DNA of 8,589 bases from Chlamydiia bacterium (GCA_014239035.1 JAAZZY010000071.1:1-8589); one strand, 5' to 3'. Numbered from the stretch's first letter, positions 1 to 6,340 are shown. Notes: generated by a model from the letters alone, not told the origin. Numbers and translations: made by a program.

Positions 1-2049
1 GAAGTTATTAATGGGAAATCAGCTGTTGGAGGGCACCCTGTTGAAAAAAGACCTCTTCGTCAGTGGGTTTTAAAAATTACGAGCTATGCCGATAGACTCC
101 TAGAAGATCTAGAGGATTTAGACTGGCCAGAAGGAATCAAAAAGCTGCAGCGTGATTGGATTGGAAGAAGCGTTGGAGTACAACTACATTTTGTTGAAAA
201 TAAGACTCAAGAAACAATTTCTGTTTTTACTACTCGCCACGACACTTTGTTTGGAGTAAACAGCATTGTTTTAGCGCCCGAGCATCCACTTGTTAAAAAA
301 ATTACAAGCCATGAGCAAAAAGCTTCCGTTGAGGCATATGTTGCAGAGTCAATCAATAAAAATGATCTTCAAAGAACAGAACTTGCTAAAGAGAAAACCG
401 GAGTTTGGACAGGAGCTACGTGTACGAACCCTGTGAATCAAAAACAAATTCCGATTTGGATCGCAGACTATGTCTTGATTAATTATGGAACAGGTGCTGT
501 TATGAGCGTGCCTTGTGATGATCCACGTGATTTTGAGTTTTCTAAAAAATATAATATTCCCTTCATTGCAGTTATTGATCCGATAGCTTCTCCAAAAGAT
601 ACTGAGCTTAGTGAGTTTAAAGAAAGGGTCTCTAAAACAGAGCTCTGCTCACAAGGTCATGTAGGTCATATTTGTAACAGTGAATCAGATGAGATTAACC
701 TTAATGGTCTTACAATAGAGCAGGCTAAAGACAAAATCCTTAAATGGCTTACTGAAAACAATCATGGGGAAAAGACTGTTAACTTCAAATTAAGAGATTG
801 GCTTTTTTCAAGACAGCGTTATTGGGGAGAACCTTTCCCCTTACTTCATTTTGATGATGGAACTATTCGAACACTAGACCTTGATGAACTACCACTTTTA
901 CCTCCTGAGAGTGTCGATTACACTCCGACAAAAGATGGAAGCAGTCCGCTTGCCAAAGCAAAAGAATGGATGCAAATTGTAGACCCTAAAACCAACAAAA
1001 AAGCATTTAGAGAGTCTAATACAATGCCCCAATGGGCGGGCTCTTGTTGGTACTTCTTAAGGTATCTTGATCCCAATAATGATAACGAAATAGCAAACAG
1101 AGAAGCGATAGATTATTGGATGCCGGTAGATTTATATATAGGTGGTGCCGAGCATGCTGTGCTTCATTTGTTATACTCAAGGTTTTGGTATAAGGTGCTC
1201 TATGATTGTGGCCTTGTAAGTACAAATGAACCCTTCCGATCTCTTAGAAATCAGGGGCTTGTTACAGCACGATCTTTTAAAACCTCTAAAAATCAGTATG
1301 TCTCAACAGATCTTGTCAAAGAAGAGGCCCAAGCGTATTTTCACAAAAAGAGCGGGGAGAAATTAACCTCTCAAATAGAAAAGATGTCAAAGTCAAAGCT
1401 TAACGGGATTAACCCACTAGATATTATTGAAGAGTACGGTGCAGATACACTAAGGCTATATTCGATGTTTATGGGGCCTTTAGAAAAAGAAAAGGTCTTT
1501 GTTCAAGAAAGCATAAATGGTTGCTTTAGATTTCTTTCAAAGTTTAATGATCTTGTTATGTCTGACAAGTTATCAGACGTTGACAGTAATGAATCTCTTA
1601 AACTTGGGCATGGGCTTGTAAAGGGGGTCTTGAAAGATATTGAAGATCAACAGTTCAATACAGCGATCTCTAAAATGATGATCTTTGCAAATACATTTTC
1701 AAAGCAAAACGAATACTCTAAAAATGTATTAAAGATGGTTGTTCAATGTCTGTATCCTTTTGCCCCATATCTAGCTTATGAGCTTTGGGAAAAATTAGGC
1801 GAAACGAGTGAGCTTGCTTATGTTTCGTTTCCTCAATATGATGAATCTTATCTTGTTGAAGAATCGGCAACGTATGTGGTTCAAGTCAACGGAAAGCTAA
1901 GGGGTAGATTTGATTTGCCTAAAAACCAGTCTAAGGATGATATTGTAGCCTTAGCACAGGAAAATCCAAATATTGCAAAACATTTGGACAAAACTATTGT
2001 TAAAACGATATTTGTCCCCAATAAATTAATCAACTTTGTAGTTAAGTAA
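1..2049 (+). CDS. leuS: Leucyl-tRNA synthetase, 3' portion (5' end outside window)
   Basis: Charges tRNA-Leu with leucine in the cytoplasm (class I synthetase). The frame is open from base 1 and gives 682 residues. Compared with the remembered E. coli protein, about 170 N-terminal residues, including the HIGH-type motif, lie before the window. Visible in order: the start of the CP1 editing domain with the threonine-rich motif TTRHDT (residues 77-82), the editing-pocket segment GTGAVMSVPCDDPRD (163-177), KLRDWLFSRQRYWG after CP1, GSCWYFLRY, the YIGGAEHAVLHLLYSRFW segment, the KMSKS catalytic loop (461-465, bases 1381-1395), an anticodon-binding helical region, and the C-terminal VQVNGKLRG and VPNKLINFVV motifs. 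The in-frame TTG at 247 is the Leu after TTRHDT, so it is not a start. Two positions in the editing domain differ from the usual TTRPDT and HD-x-RD forms. The gene abuts waaA with no gap. Family assignment is near certain. Confidence 0.97.
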   Translation, partial: EVINGKSAVGGHPVEKRPLRQWVLKITSYADRLLEDLEDLDWPEGIKKLQRDWIGRSVGVQLHFVENKTQETISVFTTRHDTLFGVNSIVLAPEHPLVKKITSHEQKASVEAYVAESINKNDLQRTELAKEKTGVWTGATCTNPVNQKQIPIWIADYVLINYGTGAVMSVPCDDPRDFEFSKKYNIPFIAVIDPIASPKDTELSEFKERVSKTELCSQGHVGHICNSESDEINLNGLTIEQAKDKILKWLTENNHGEKTVNFKLRDWLFSRQRYWGEPFPLLHFDDGTIRTLDLDELPLLPPESVDYTPTKDGSSPLAKAKEWMQIVDPKTNKKAFRESNTMPQWAGSCWYFLRYLDPNNDNEIANREAIDYWMPVDLYIGGAEHAVLHLLYSRFWYKVLYDCGLVSTNEPFRSLRNQGLVTARSFKTSKNQYVSTDLVKEEAQAYFHKKSGEKLTSQIEKMSKSKLNGINPLDIIEEYGADTLRLYSMFMGPLEKEKVFVQESINGCFRFLSKFNDLVMSDKLSDVDSNESLKLGHGLVKGVLKDIEDQQFNTAISKMMIFANTFSKQNEYSKNVLKMVVQCLYPFAPYLAYELWEKLGETSELAYVSFPQYDESYLVEESATYVVQVNGKLRGRFDLPKNQSKDDIVALAQENPNIAKHLDKTIVKTIFVPNKLINFVVK

Positions 2050-3333
2050 ATGTGGTTTCTCTATAGATTCTTTTTTTTGTTCCTGACGTTATTTTATCTG
2101 CCTAAGTTCTTGTATGATTACTTTGTTCAAAAAAAGTACAGAGGTTGCTTTTTAAAAAGACTAGGCCTTGTATCTGATAAGCTAAGACAGGGATCGCCAA
2201 CTATTTGGGTCCATGCTGTCTCAGTTGGTGAGATAAAAGGTGCTTCTGCTTTGGTTAAACAGCTCAAAGAAAAATATCCGCTTAGTTCAATCATTGTTTC
2301 ATCTGTGACCCAAACAGGTCATGAAGAAACAAAAAAGATCCTCCCTATGGTGGACCATCACATTTATTTGCCAATTGATTTTAGATATATCGTAAATAAA
2401 GTGATTGGCAAATTGAAGGTTGATGTTGTTCTTTTGGTCGAAACAGATCTTTGGCCCAACTTTTTGAAGAGGTGCAAAAAGAGCGGAGCCAAAATAATTT
2501 TGGTGAATGGAAAAATATCTGAGCGTAGCTTCAATAGGCTAAGCTTTGCCCCACTTCTTGCAAAATGGTATTATTCCCAAATTGACTCCTTCTTAGTTCA
2601 AGACGAAGTTTTTAGAGGCCGTTTTGTGGACTTGCGCATTCCTCCAGAGCGCTTAAAAATTGTTCCGAACCTAAAGCTAGATGACACCTATGATGAGCTT
2701 GATGAAGAAACGCTCCTTAAGGAAAGGAAGAAATTTGATATTCAAGATCTCAGTATCGTTATCGGCTCCACCCATGAAGAAGAAGAAAAATTAATCCTAG
2801 ATCAGATAGCCCCGCTTTTTCATCATTATAGCCATTTAAAAGTTTTTCTTGTGCCGCGGCATCCGGAGCGCTTTGATGAAGTAGAAAGAATCATTAAAAA
2901 ATATAATATTCCATATGCTCGCCTTTCAAGTAACACAAGCTTCCACAATAAAAAGATCATTTTAGTAGATGCTATGGGTAAGCTACGCTCTCTTTATCAG
3001 CTCTCGACCCTAGCAATAGTTGCCGGTAGCTTTACTTCGAAAGTAGGAGGGCACAACATACTAGAACCCCTTTGGTATTCTACTCCCTGTTTATTCGGCC
3101 CCTATATGCATACGCAGGATCAATTTGTAAATCTAGTTCTAAGAGCTAAGGCTGGAAGGCAGATACCTGTATCAGATCTTAAAACTACAGTTTATGAACT
3201 CTTAAATGATGACTTTAAATTAAAGCAAATGGGACGACGAGGAAAAGATATTTTTATTAAATCCTCAGGAGGAACTCAACAAACCTTTAATTTTATTCAG
3301 AAATTGCTTGAAAAAAAGAAAGCAAAAGAATAA
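2050..3333 (+). CDS. waaA: 3-deoxy-D-manno-octulosonic acid (Kdo) transferase
   Basis: Transfers Kdo from CMP-Kdo to lipid IVA at the cytoplasmic face of the inner membrane, the first step of LPS core assembly. It has 427 residues, the usual family length. Residues 1-25 are hydrophobic and aromatic, fitting the N-terminal membrane anchor. HAVSVGE (55-61) carries the conserved catalytic Glu61. ETDLWPN (131-137) and VNGKISERSF (152-161) complete the N-terminal GT-B domain. In the C-terminal domain GSTHEEEE (239-246), PRHPERF (269-275), DAMGKLRSLY (307-316) and GGHNILEP (333-340) match the CMP-Kdo binding half. The usual VTGNLKFD segment reads VPNLKLD here. The ATG follows the leuS TAA directly (TAAATG) with no clear Shine-Dalgarno, so translational coupling is likely. 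Chlamydial homologues (GseA) add several Kdo residues, but the number cannot be read from sequence. A run of eight T lies in codons 7-10. Confidence 0.95.
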   Translation: MWFLYRFFFLFLTLFYLPKFLYDYFVQKKYRGCFLKRLGLVSDKLRQGSPTIWVHAVSVGEIKGASALVKQLKEKYPLSSIIVSSVTQTGHEETKKILPMVDHHIYLPIDFRYIVNKVIGKLKVDVVLLVETDLWPNFLKRCKKSGAKIILVNGKISERSFNRLSFAPLLAKWYYSQIDSFLVQDEVFRGRFVDLRIPPERLKIVPNLKLDDTYDELDEETLLKERKKFDIQDLSIVIGSTHEEEEKLILDQIAPLFHHYSHLKVFLVPRHPERFDEVERIIKKYNIPYARLSSNTSFHNKKIILVDAMGKLRSLYQLSTLAIVAGSFTSKVGGHNILEPLWYSTPCLFGPYMHTQDQFVNLVLRAKAGRQIPVSDLKTTVYELLNDDFKLKQMGRRGKDIFIKSSGGTQQTFNFIQKLLEKKKAKE

Positions 3334-3352
3334 AATCTTGTCTAATTTATAT

Positions 3353-3425
3353 CGCGGGATGGAGCAGCGGTCAGCTCGTTGGGCTCATAACCCAAAGGTC
3401 GGAGGTTCGAATCCTTCTCCCGCAA
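3353..3425 (+). tRNA. Initiator tRNA-fMet (CAU)
   Basis: Folds by hand into a full cloverleaf. The acceptor stem is 3353-3359 with 3418-3424. The D stem GAGC/GCTC is at 3362-3365 and 3374-3377. The anticodon stem TTGGG/CCCAA is at 3379-3383 and 3391-3395, with loop CTCATAA and anticodon CAT at 3386-3388. The T stem is 3401-3405 with 3413-3417, with loop TTCGAAT. The discriminator is A3425. Two initiator hallmarks are present: a C1 x A72 mismatch at the top of the acceptor stem and three consecutive G-C pairs next to the anticodon loop. CCA is not encoded, because the following bases are TTTTC. The gene starts 19 bp after the waaA stop with no promoter or terminator evident, so it may be read through from leuS-waaA. 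Confidence 0.96.
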
Positions 3426-3433
3426 TTTTCTGG

Positions 3434-3507
3434 GGCGGTATAGCTCAGTTGGTTAGAGCACCGGAATCATAATCCGGGTGTCGTTGGTTCGAATCCGACT
3501 ACCGCTA
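3434..3507 (+). tRNA. Elongator tRNA-Met (CAU)
   Basis: Cloverleaf by hand. The acceptor GGCGGTA (3434-3440) pairs with TACCGCT (3500-3506), with a G1.U72 wobble. The D stem is GCTC/GAGC (3443-3446 and 3456-3459). The anticodon stem CCGGA/TCCGG has loop ATCATAA and anticodon CAT at 3468-3470. The T stem GTTGG/CCGAC has loop TTCGAAT, and the discriminator is A3507. CCA is not encoded. A CAU anticodon could also mean tRNA-Ile2 (lysidine-modified). The GGCGG...CCGCT acceptor with G1.U72 resembles the remembered B. subtilis elongator tRNA-Met, and the C4-G69/C5-G68 pairs associated with TilS recognition are absent (G4-C69 and G5-C68 here), so Met is preferred. It lies 8 bp after tRNA-fMet and 7 bp before the stop codon of the convergent gene. 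Confidence 0.88.
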
Positions 3508-3514
3508 CACTTCC

Positions 3515-4045
3515 TTACTCTTCATAAGATTCAAGATCATTTACACCATCATAGATTATAACCAAATTCTCAAATGTGCCAGTTGTTATTTCATATTCAT
3601 GTAGTGGCTTGGCTGTAAAGGTAACGCTATTTGTTCCTGGATCGTATTGTGGGCTAGATAACTGTAAAATATCAGCGCCGACTCCAGATTCTGTAGATGC
3701 CCGAAACTCAAGATAGCTAATGACCGCATTTGGAGAATCCCCTAAATGAGTACTGTTATTTTGCCAAGTTTTTACAAATTGACTCAAAGTTAAAGTTCCA
3801 GCAGAGCGGTCAGGTTTATCGCTGAAAAAAACTAAGGTTTTATCGCTTCCACTAACCTTTAACTGATAGTACCCCAAACGATCAGGGTTATGAGAAAGCT
3901 CTGCAACTTTGGCTTGTTGTATGTAAATTAATTCGGAATTTGCTGGAGCTGCATCTGTAAGTTCAACCATATCATCTGCAAAAGCTGTTGCACAAAAGCA
4001 AAGAGAGTAAGTTAAAATGGCTAAATATTTTCTTAAAGATATCAT
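3515..4045 (-). CDS. Secreted protein of unknown function, acidic paralogue of the tandem pair
   Basis: I cannot name this protein. Its 176 residues start with a clear signal peptide: charged n-region with Arg5-Lys6, hydrophobic core, and AFA before Asp24 as the likely cleavage site. There is no lipobox. The mature part (about 153 residues) has no cysteine, no further membrane segment and a net charge of about -14 by residue count. The core (about residues 38-170) aligns along its whole length with the upstream gene product. By hand I count about 48 identities in 132 columns, with shared YIQQA/FIQQA, AG-x(3)-LS-x-F-x(3)-W, SYL-x-F, SGV, AKP-x-H and DG blocks. It has the motif FFSDKPDRSAG, which I associate loosely and unverified with uncharacterised secreted proteins of intracellular bacteria such as Legionella. 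The ATG is 7 bp after the upstream gene's TAG, preceded by a weak AGG, so the two are probably co-transcribed. Export is likely; function is unknown. Confidence 0.85.
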   Translation of the reverse strand: MISLRKYLAILTYSLCFCATAFADDMVELTDAAPANSELIYIQQAKVAELSHNPDRLGYYQLKVSGSDKTLVFFSDKPDRSAGTLTLSQFVKTWQNNSTHLGDSPNAVISYLEFRASTESGVGADILQLSSPQYDPGTNSVTFTAKPLHEYEITTGTFENLVIIYDGVNDLESYEE

Positions 4046-4052
4046 AATAGAC

Positions 4053-4628
4053 CTATGGGCTAAGTGTTAAGTTAGGGCCTTCTAAGACCTTGTATTGAGT
4101 TTTTAAGGCTTTGCTTGATGCACTCAATCCGTCAAAAACTAAGACGATATTTTTAAATCGTCCAGTTCTCACGGCTTTATTATGTGAGGGTTTGGCAACA
4201 AAGACTATTGAATTCGATGAGCGTTCATATGTAGGATGACTTAATTCTAAAACATCAGTAACTACTCCAGACTGTATATTGGGCTTAAAGCTTAAGTAGC
4301 TCATAATTGCACTAGGACCATCTTCTCCAAATAAAACTTCATTCTCTTTCCAATTTGTTAGGAAATCAGAGAGTTGAATGATTCCAGCGATATGCTTAGA
4401 TTGATTTGTAATATAGATAATTCGTGGGTAGATTCCACGAAGTGTGAGTTTATATTGGTTGGGGATAGCGGGGTCTTGCCTAAGAGTTGCAGTTGCTGCT
4501 TGTTGTATAAACAGGGTGTCAGTCTCAAATTTACTCTGTAAAATCAGCGAGTGCCCTTGGGCATAAAGATGGCAAATTTGAGGTGCTAATAAGAAGAGGA
4601 GAAGCATGAGGATCTTTTTTGTTCGCAT
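4053..4628 (-). CDS. Secreted protein of unknown function, basic paralogue of the tandem pair
   Basis: Unrecognised protein of 191 residues, a paralogue of its downstream neighbour. The frame extends 13 codons further to a GTG at 4667, but I chose the ATG at 4626-4628. It gives a proper signal peptide (Arg2, Lys4-Lys5, Leu-rich core, LYA before Gln24) and has a GTGAG element 7 bases upstream. The GTG would also fall inside the predicted promoter. The mature part (about 168 residues) is Cys-free, with net charge about +4 against about -14 for the neighbour. The shared core runs from FIQQA to VFDGL. The segment matching FFSDKPDRSAG in the neighbour has drifted to YITNQSKHIAG. A C-terminal extension of about 20 residues, ending in TLSP, has no counterpart in the neighbour. 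Likely exported by Sec to the periplasm or outer envelope. Whether it goes further, to the host, cannot be told from the sequence. Confidence 0.85.
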   Translation of the reverse strand: MRTKKILMLLLFLLAPQICHLYAQGHSLILQSKFETDTLFIQQAATATLRQDPAIPNQYKLTLRGIYPRIIYITNQSKHIAGIIQLSDFLTNWKENEVLFGEDGPSAIMSYLSFKPNIQSGVVTDVLELSHPTYERSSNSIVFVAKPSHNKAVRTGRFKNIVLVFDGLSASSKALKTQYKVLEGPNLTLSP

Positions 4629-4657
4629 CAAAAAACTCACTTTTAATTCGAAATAAA

Positions 4658-4687
4658 TCCATAACACGACTTTTAATGTATTGTCAA
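4658..4687 (-). promoter_or_regulatory. Predicted sigma-70-type promoter for the secreted-protein pair
   Basis: On the minus strand a perfect TTGACA (4682-4687) is followed, after an 18-base AT-rich spacer, by TATGGA (4658-4663), a 3/6 match to the -10 consensus. Transcription would begin near 4650 and leave about 22 bases of leader before the chosen ATG at 4628. It lies in the 89 bp between the peptidase stop and that ATG. The -35 is strong and the -10 weak, so this is a candidate only. Confidence 0.45.
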
Positions 4688-4706
4688 TTCATTGTTTTAT
4701 ATGAAT
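4687..4706. repeat. Short AT-rich inverted repeat beside the -35 element
   Basis: ATTCAT (4687-4692) and ATGAAT (4701-4706) form a 6-bp inverted repeat around an 8-base centre. It sits just upstream of, and touches, the TTGACA of the predicted promoter. It lacks a following T tract on the minus strand, so it is a poor intrinsic terminator for the peptidase gene. A small operator is possible. In DNA this AT-rich, chance is also possible. Confidence 0.25.
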
Positions 4707-4717
4707 GTGCAAAAGGT

Positions 4718-6097
4718 TTAAAGAGTAGGTAGCTTTTCAATAAGTTGAGAGATAATTAAGTAACCCTGCTTTATTCGTGAGAGGGCCAAGTGTTCATTAG
4801 GAGCATGAATCTTATCTGAGCTAATTGCCACGCCCATCGCTATAACTTCTCCACCGCTTGCTTCTTTTAAAGATAGAGTGACAGGAAGGCTTCCTCCGCC
4901 AGCATACTTCATGCAGGGTTTAGAAAAAACTTCTGTGTATGCCCAAGATGCAGCTTCAGCAATTTTGGAATCGAAACTTGCTCTAAAAGGTGGGGCAGGG
5001 CTGTGAGTGTTATCAAGGGTTAATTTAAATCCGTTGGGAATAAGAGATTTGATGTGCTTTTCAAAAAGCTTATAAACTTCTAGTGGGTCTTGATCAGGAA
5101 CAAGGCGCATAGAGACCTTGGCATGGGCAAGAGAAGGAATAACCGTTTTAAAGCCCTCATCAATATATCCTCCCCAAAGACCATTAATTTCAAATGTTGG
5201 ACGAAGTCCCATTCGCTCTAGTGGTGAAAAGTCTTTCTCTCCACCTAGTGCCTCGACACCAACTTCTTTTTTAAGTACGTCTTCATCAAAGTCTAAGTAA
5301 AGGTCTTTTTTATCTTCAGGGGATAAGTCTTTAATTGCATCGTAGAAACCAGGTATTGTTACAGAACCATCAGCATTGTGAAATTTTGAGAGGACCTCAC
5401 ACAAAGCCTGGAGAGGGTTGTAGACAACTCCACCATAAAGGCCTGAATGGAGATCGGTGTTAGGGCCTTCTAGAGTAATTTCAGATGTGCAGATACCTCG
5501 AATTCCAACTGTAATAGCAGGGGTGTCTTCATTGGGAATATCAGAATCTACAATAAGCACATAGTCAGCTTTTACTTCTTCTTTTTTTTCAACTACAACG
5601 TCTTGGAGATTGCCACTTCCAACTTCCTCTTCTCCCTCTATAAGGATTTTGAGGTTGATGGGGTATGATCCCTCTTTCTCAAAAACTGCTTTGAGGGCGG
5701 CTAGAGTGTAAAAAGCTTGCCCTTTGTTATCACACGCCCCGCGCGCATAGATATTGCCGTCAACGAGTGTTGGTTCAAATGGAGGGGTATCCCAAAGGTC
5801 AACGGGATCTACGGGTTGAACATCATAATGGAGGTAGATCAAAACGGTTGGTTTATCTAAGCCGGCATCTAGGTTCTGAGCAAAAATGCAAGGGTGGCCA
5901 ATAGTCTCCCAAATTTGAGTTTCTAAACTCATGTTTTCAAGACGTTTTTTTAGCCAGTCTATGCAGGCTCTTATTTCAGGCTTATATTGACTTTGAGCCG
6001 AAATAGTTTTAAAGCGCAGGTATTCAAAAAAGTCACTTAAAAGAGCGTCTTTTTCAGAATCAAACTTGTTGGAAAAATATTCAAGAGATGGATTCAT
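4718..6097 (-). CDS. M20-family metallopeptidase (CNDP/PepV-like dipeptidase)
   Basis: Predicted cytosolic di-zinc (or di-manganese) peptidase that hydrolyses dipeptides or the C-terminal residues of short peptides. Its 459 residues match the M20 dipeptidase group related to carnosine dipeptidases. Visible motifs: H90-x-D92 in the LHYDVQP strand (first metal ligand), ARGACDNKG with bridging Asp123, EGEEEVGSGN with general base Glu157 and ligand Glu158, Asp186 in VDSD, His217 in HSGLYGG at the start of the dimerisation/lid domain, and His431 near the C-terminus in IHAPNEH. All expected metal-binding and catalytic residues are present. There is no signal peptide. The ATG is 4 bp downstream of the TGA of the 77-residue ORF and has no good Shine-Dalgarno, which suggests coupled translation. 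The exact substrate cannot be assigned. Peptide salvage in an amino-acid-dependent intracellular bacterium is an inference. Confidence 0.92.
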   Translation of the reverse strand: MNPSLEYFSNKFDSEKDALLSDFFEYLRFKTISAQSQYKPEIRACIDWLKKRLENMSLETQIWETIGHPCIFAQNLDAGLDKPTVLIYLHYDVQPVDPVDLWDTPPFEPTLVDGNIYARGACDNKGQAFYTLAALKAVFEKEGSYPINLKILIEGEEEVGSGNLQDVVVEKKEEVKADYVLIVDSDIPNEDTPAITVGIRGICTSEITLEGPNTDLHSGLYGGVVYNPLQALCEVLSKFHNADGSVTIPGFYDAIKDLSPEDKKDLYLDFDEDVLKKEVGVEALGGEKDFSPLERMGLRPTFEINGLWGGYIDEGFKTVIPSLAHAKVSMRLVPDQDPLEVYKLFEKHIKSLIPNGFKLTLDNTHSPAPPFRASFDSKIAEAASWAYTEVFSKPCMKYAGGGSLPVTLSLKEASGGEVIAMGVAISSDKIHAPNEHLALSRIKQGYLIISQLIEKLPTL

Positions 6098-6101
6098 TGT
6101 T

Positions 6102-6335
6102 TCAAGTAAGGGATTCGTTGTTTGGGGGATCGTTTTCTGTTTGTTTAATTTTTTGGTCCATTATCGCTCGAGCATTTTCAAGCATATAACACCCTAAAAC
6201 CTCATCTCCATCGTAGGTCATCTCAACAAATAATTCATCTGTTGTTTCAGACTTATTACACAGCATTAAAACAAAGCATTCTAAATTTTCTTTTTGAAGA
6301 ATCTTTTCAATTTTCGATAAAAGTTTTGTTAGCAT
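6102..6335 (-). CDS. Small acidic protein of unknown function (77 aa)
   Basis: I do not recognise this protein. It has no signal peptide or transmembrane segment. The N-terminal 15 residues form a Lys/Leu-rich amphipathic stretch. Residues 18-60 look like a small folded alpha/beta unit (hydrophobic strand CFVLMLC, then the acidic VEMTYDGDEVLG, then a helix-like stretch to about residue 65), and the last 12 residues are polar and probably disordered. It is probably a real gene: it has an ATG start with a GGAG Shine-Dalgarno 5 bases upstream, ends 4 bp before the peptidase start in the same direction, and fills the only space between the dehydrogenase and the peptidase. The tight spacing suggests it is co-translated with the peptidase, perhaps as a partner, but nothing shows that directly. 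Confidence 0.72.
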   Translation of the reverse strand: MLTKLLSKIEKILQKENLECFVLMLCNKSETTDELFVEMTYDGDEVLGCYMLENARAIMDQKIKQTENDPPNNESLT

Positions 6336-6340
6336 TCCAG

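Noticed and set aside
1016..1225. 69-residue minus-strand frame
   Set aside because: Lies wholly inside leuS opposite conserved catalytic segments, with no sensible protein features.
3434..3507. tRNA-Ile2 (lysidine-modified CAU) as the identity of the second tRNA
   Set aside because: The acceptor stem has G4-C69 and G5-C68 with G1.U72, like elongator tRNA-Met, and not the C-G pairs at these positions associated with TilS recognition. Still possible at low probability.
3334..3514. Integration (att) site at the tRNA genes
   Set aside because: tRNA 3' ends are common integration sites, but I see no integrase, no repeated tRNA 3' fragment elsewhere in the window and no shift in base composition.
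3797..4045. Lipoprotein signal in the downstream secreted protein (Cys16, Cys18)
   Set aside because: Neither Cys is preceded by a lipobox, and a normal signal peptidase I site (AFA before Asp24) follows.
4687..4706. Intrinsic terminator for the peptidase gene
   Set aside because: The stem is only 6 bp, AT-rich, and has no T tract following it on the minus strand.
5118..5300. 60-residue plus-strand frame, Ser/Pro-rich
   Set aside because: Antisense to the M20 peptidase; composition is a reflection of the opposite strand.
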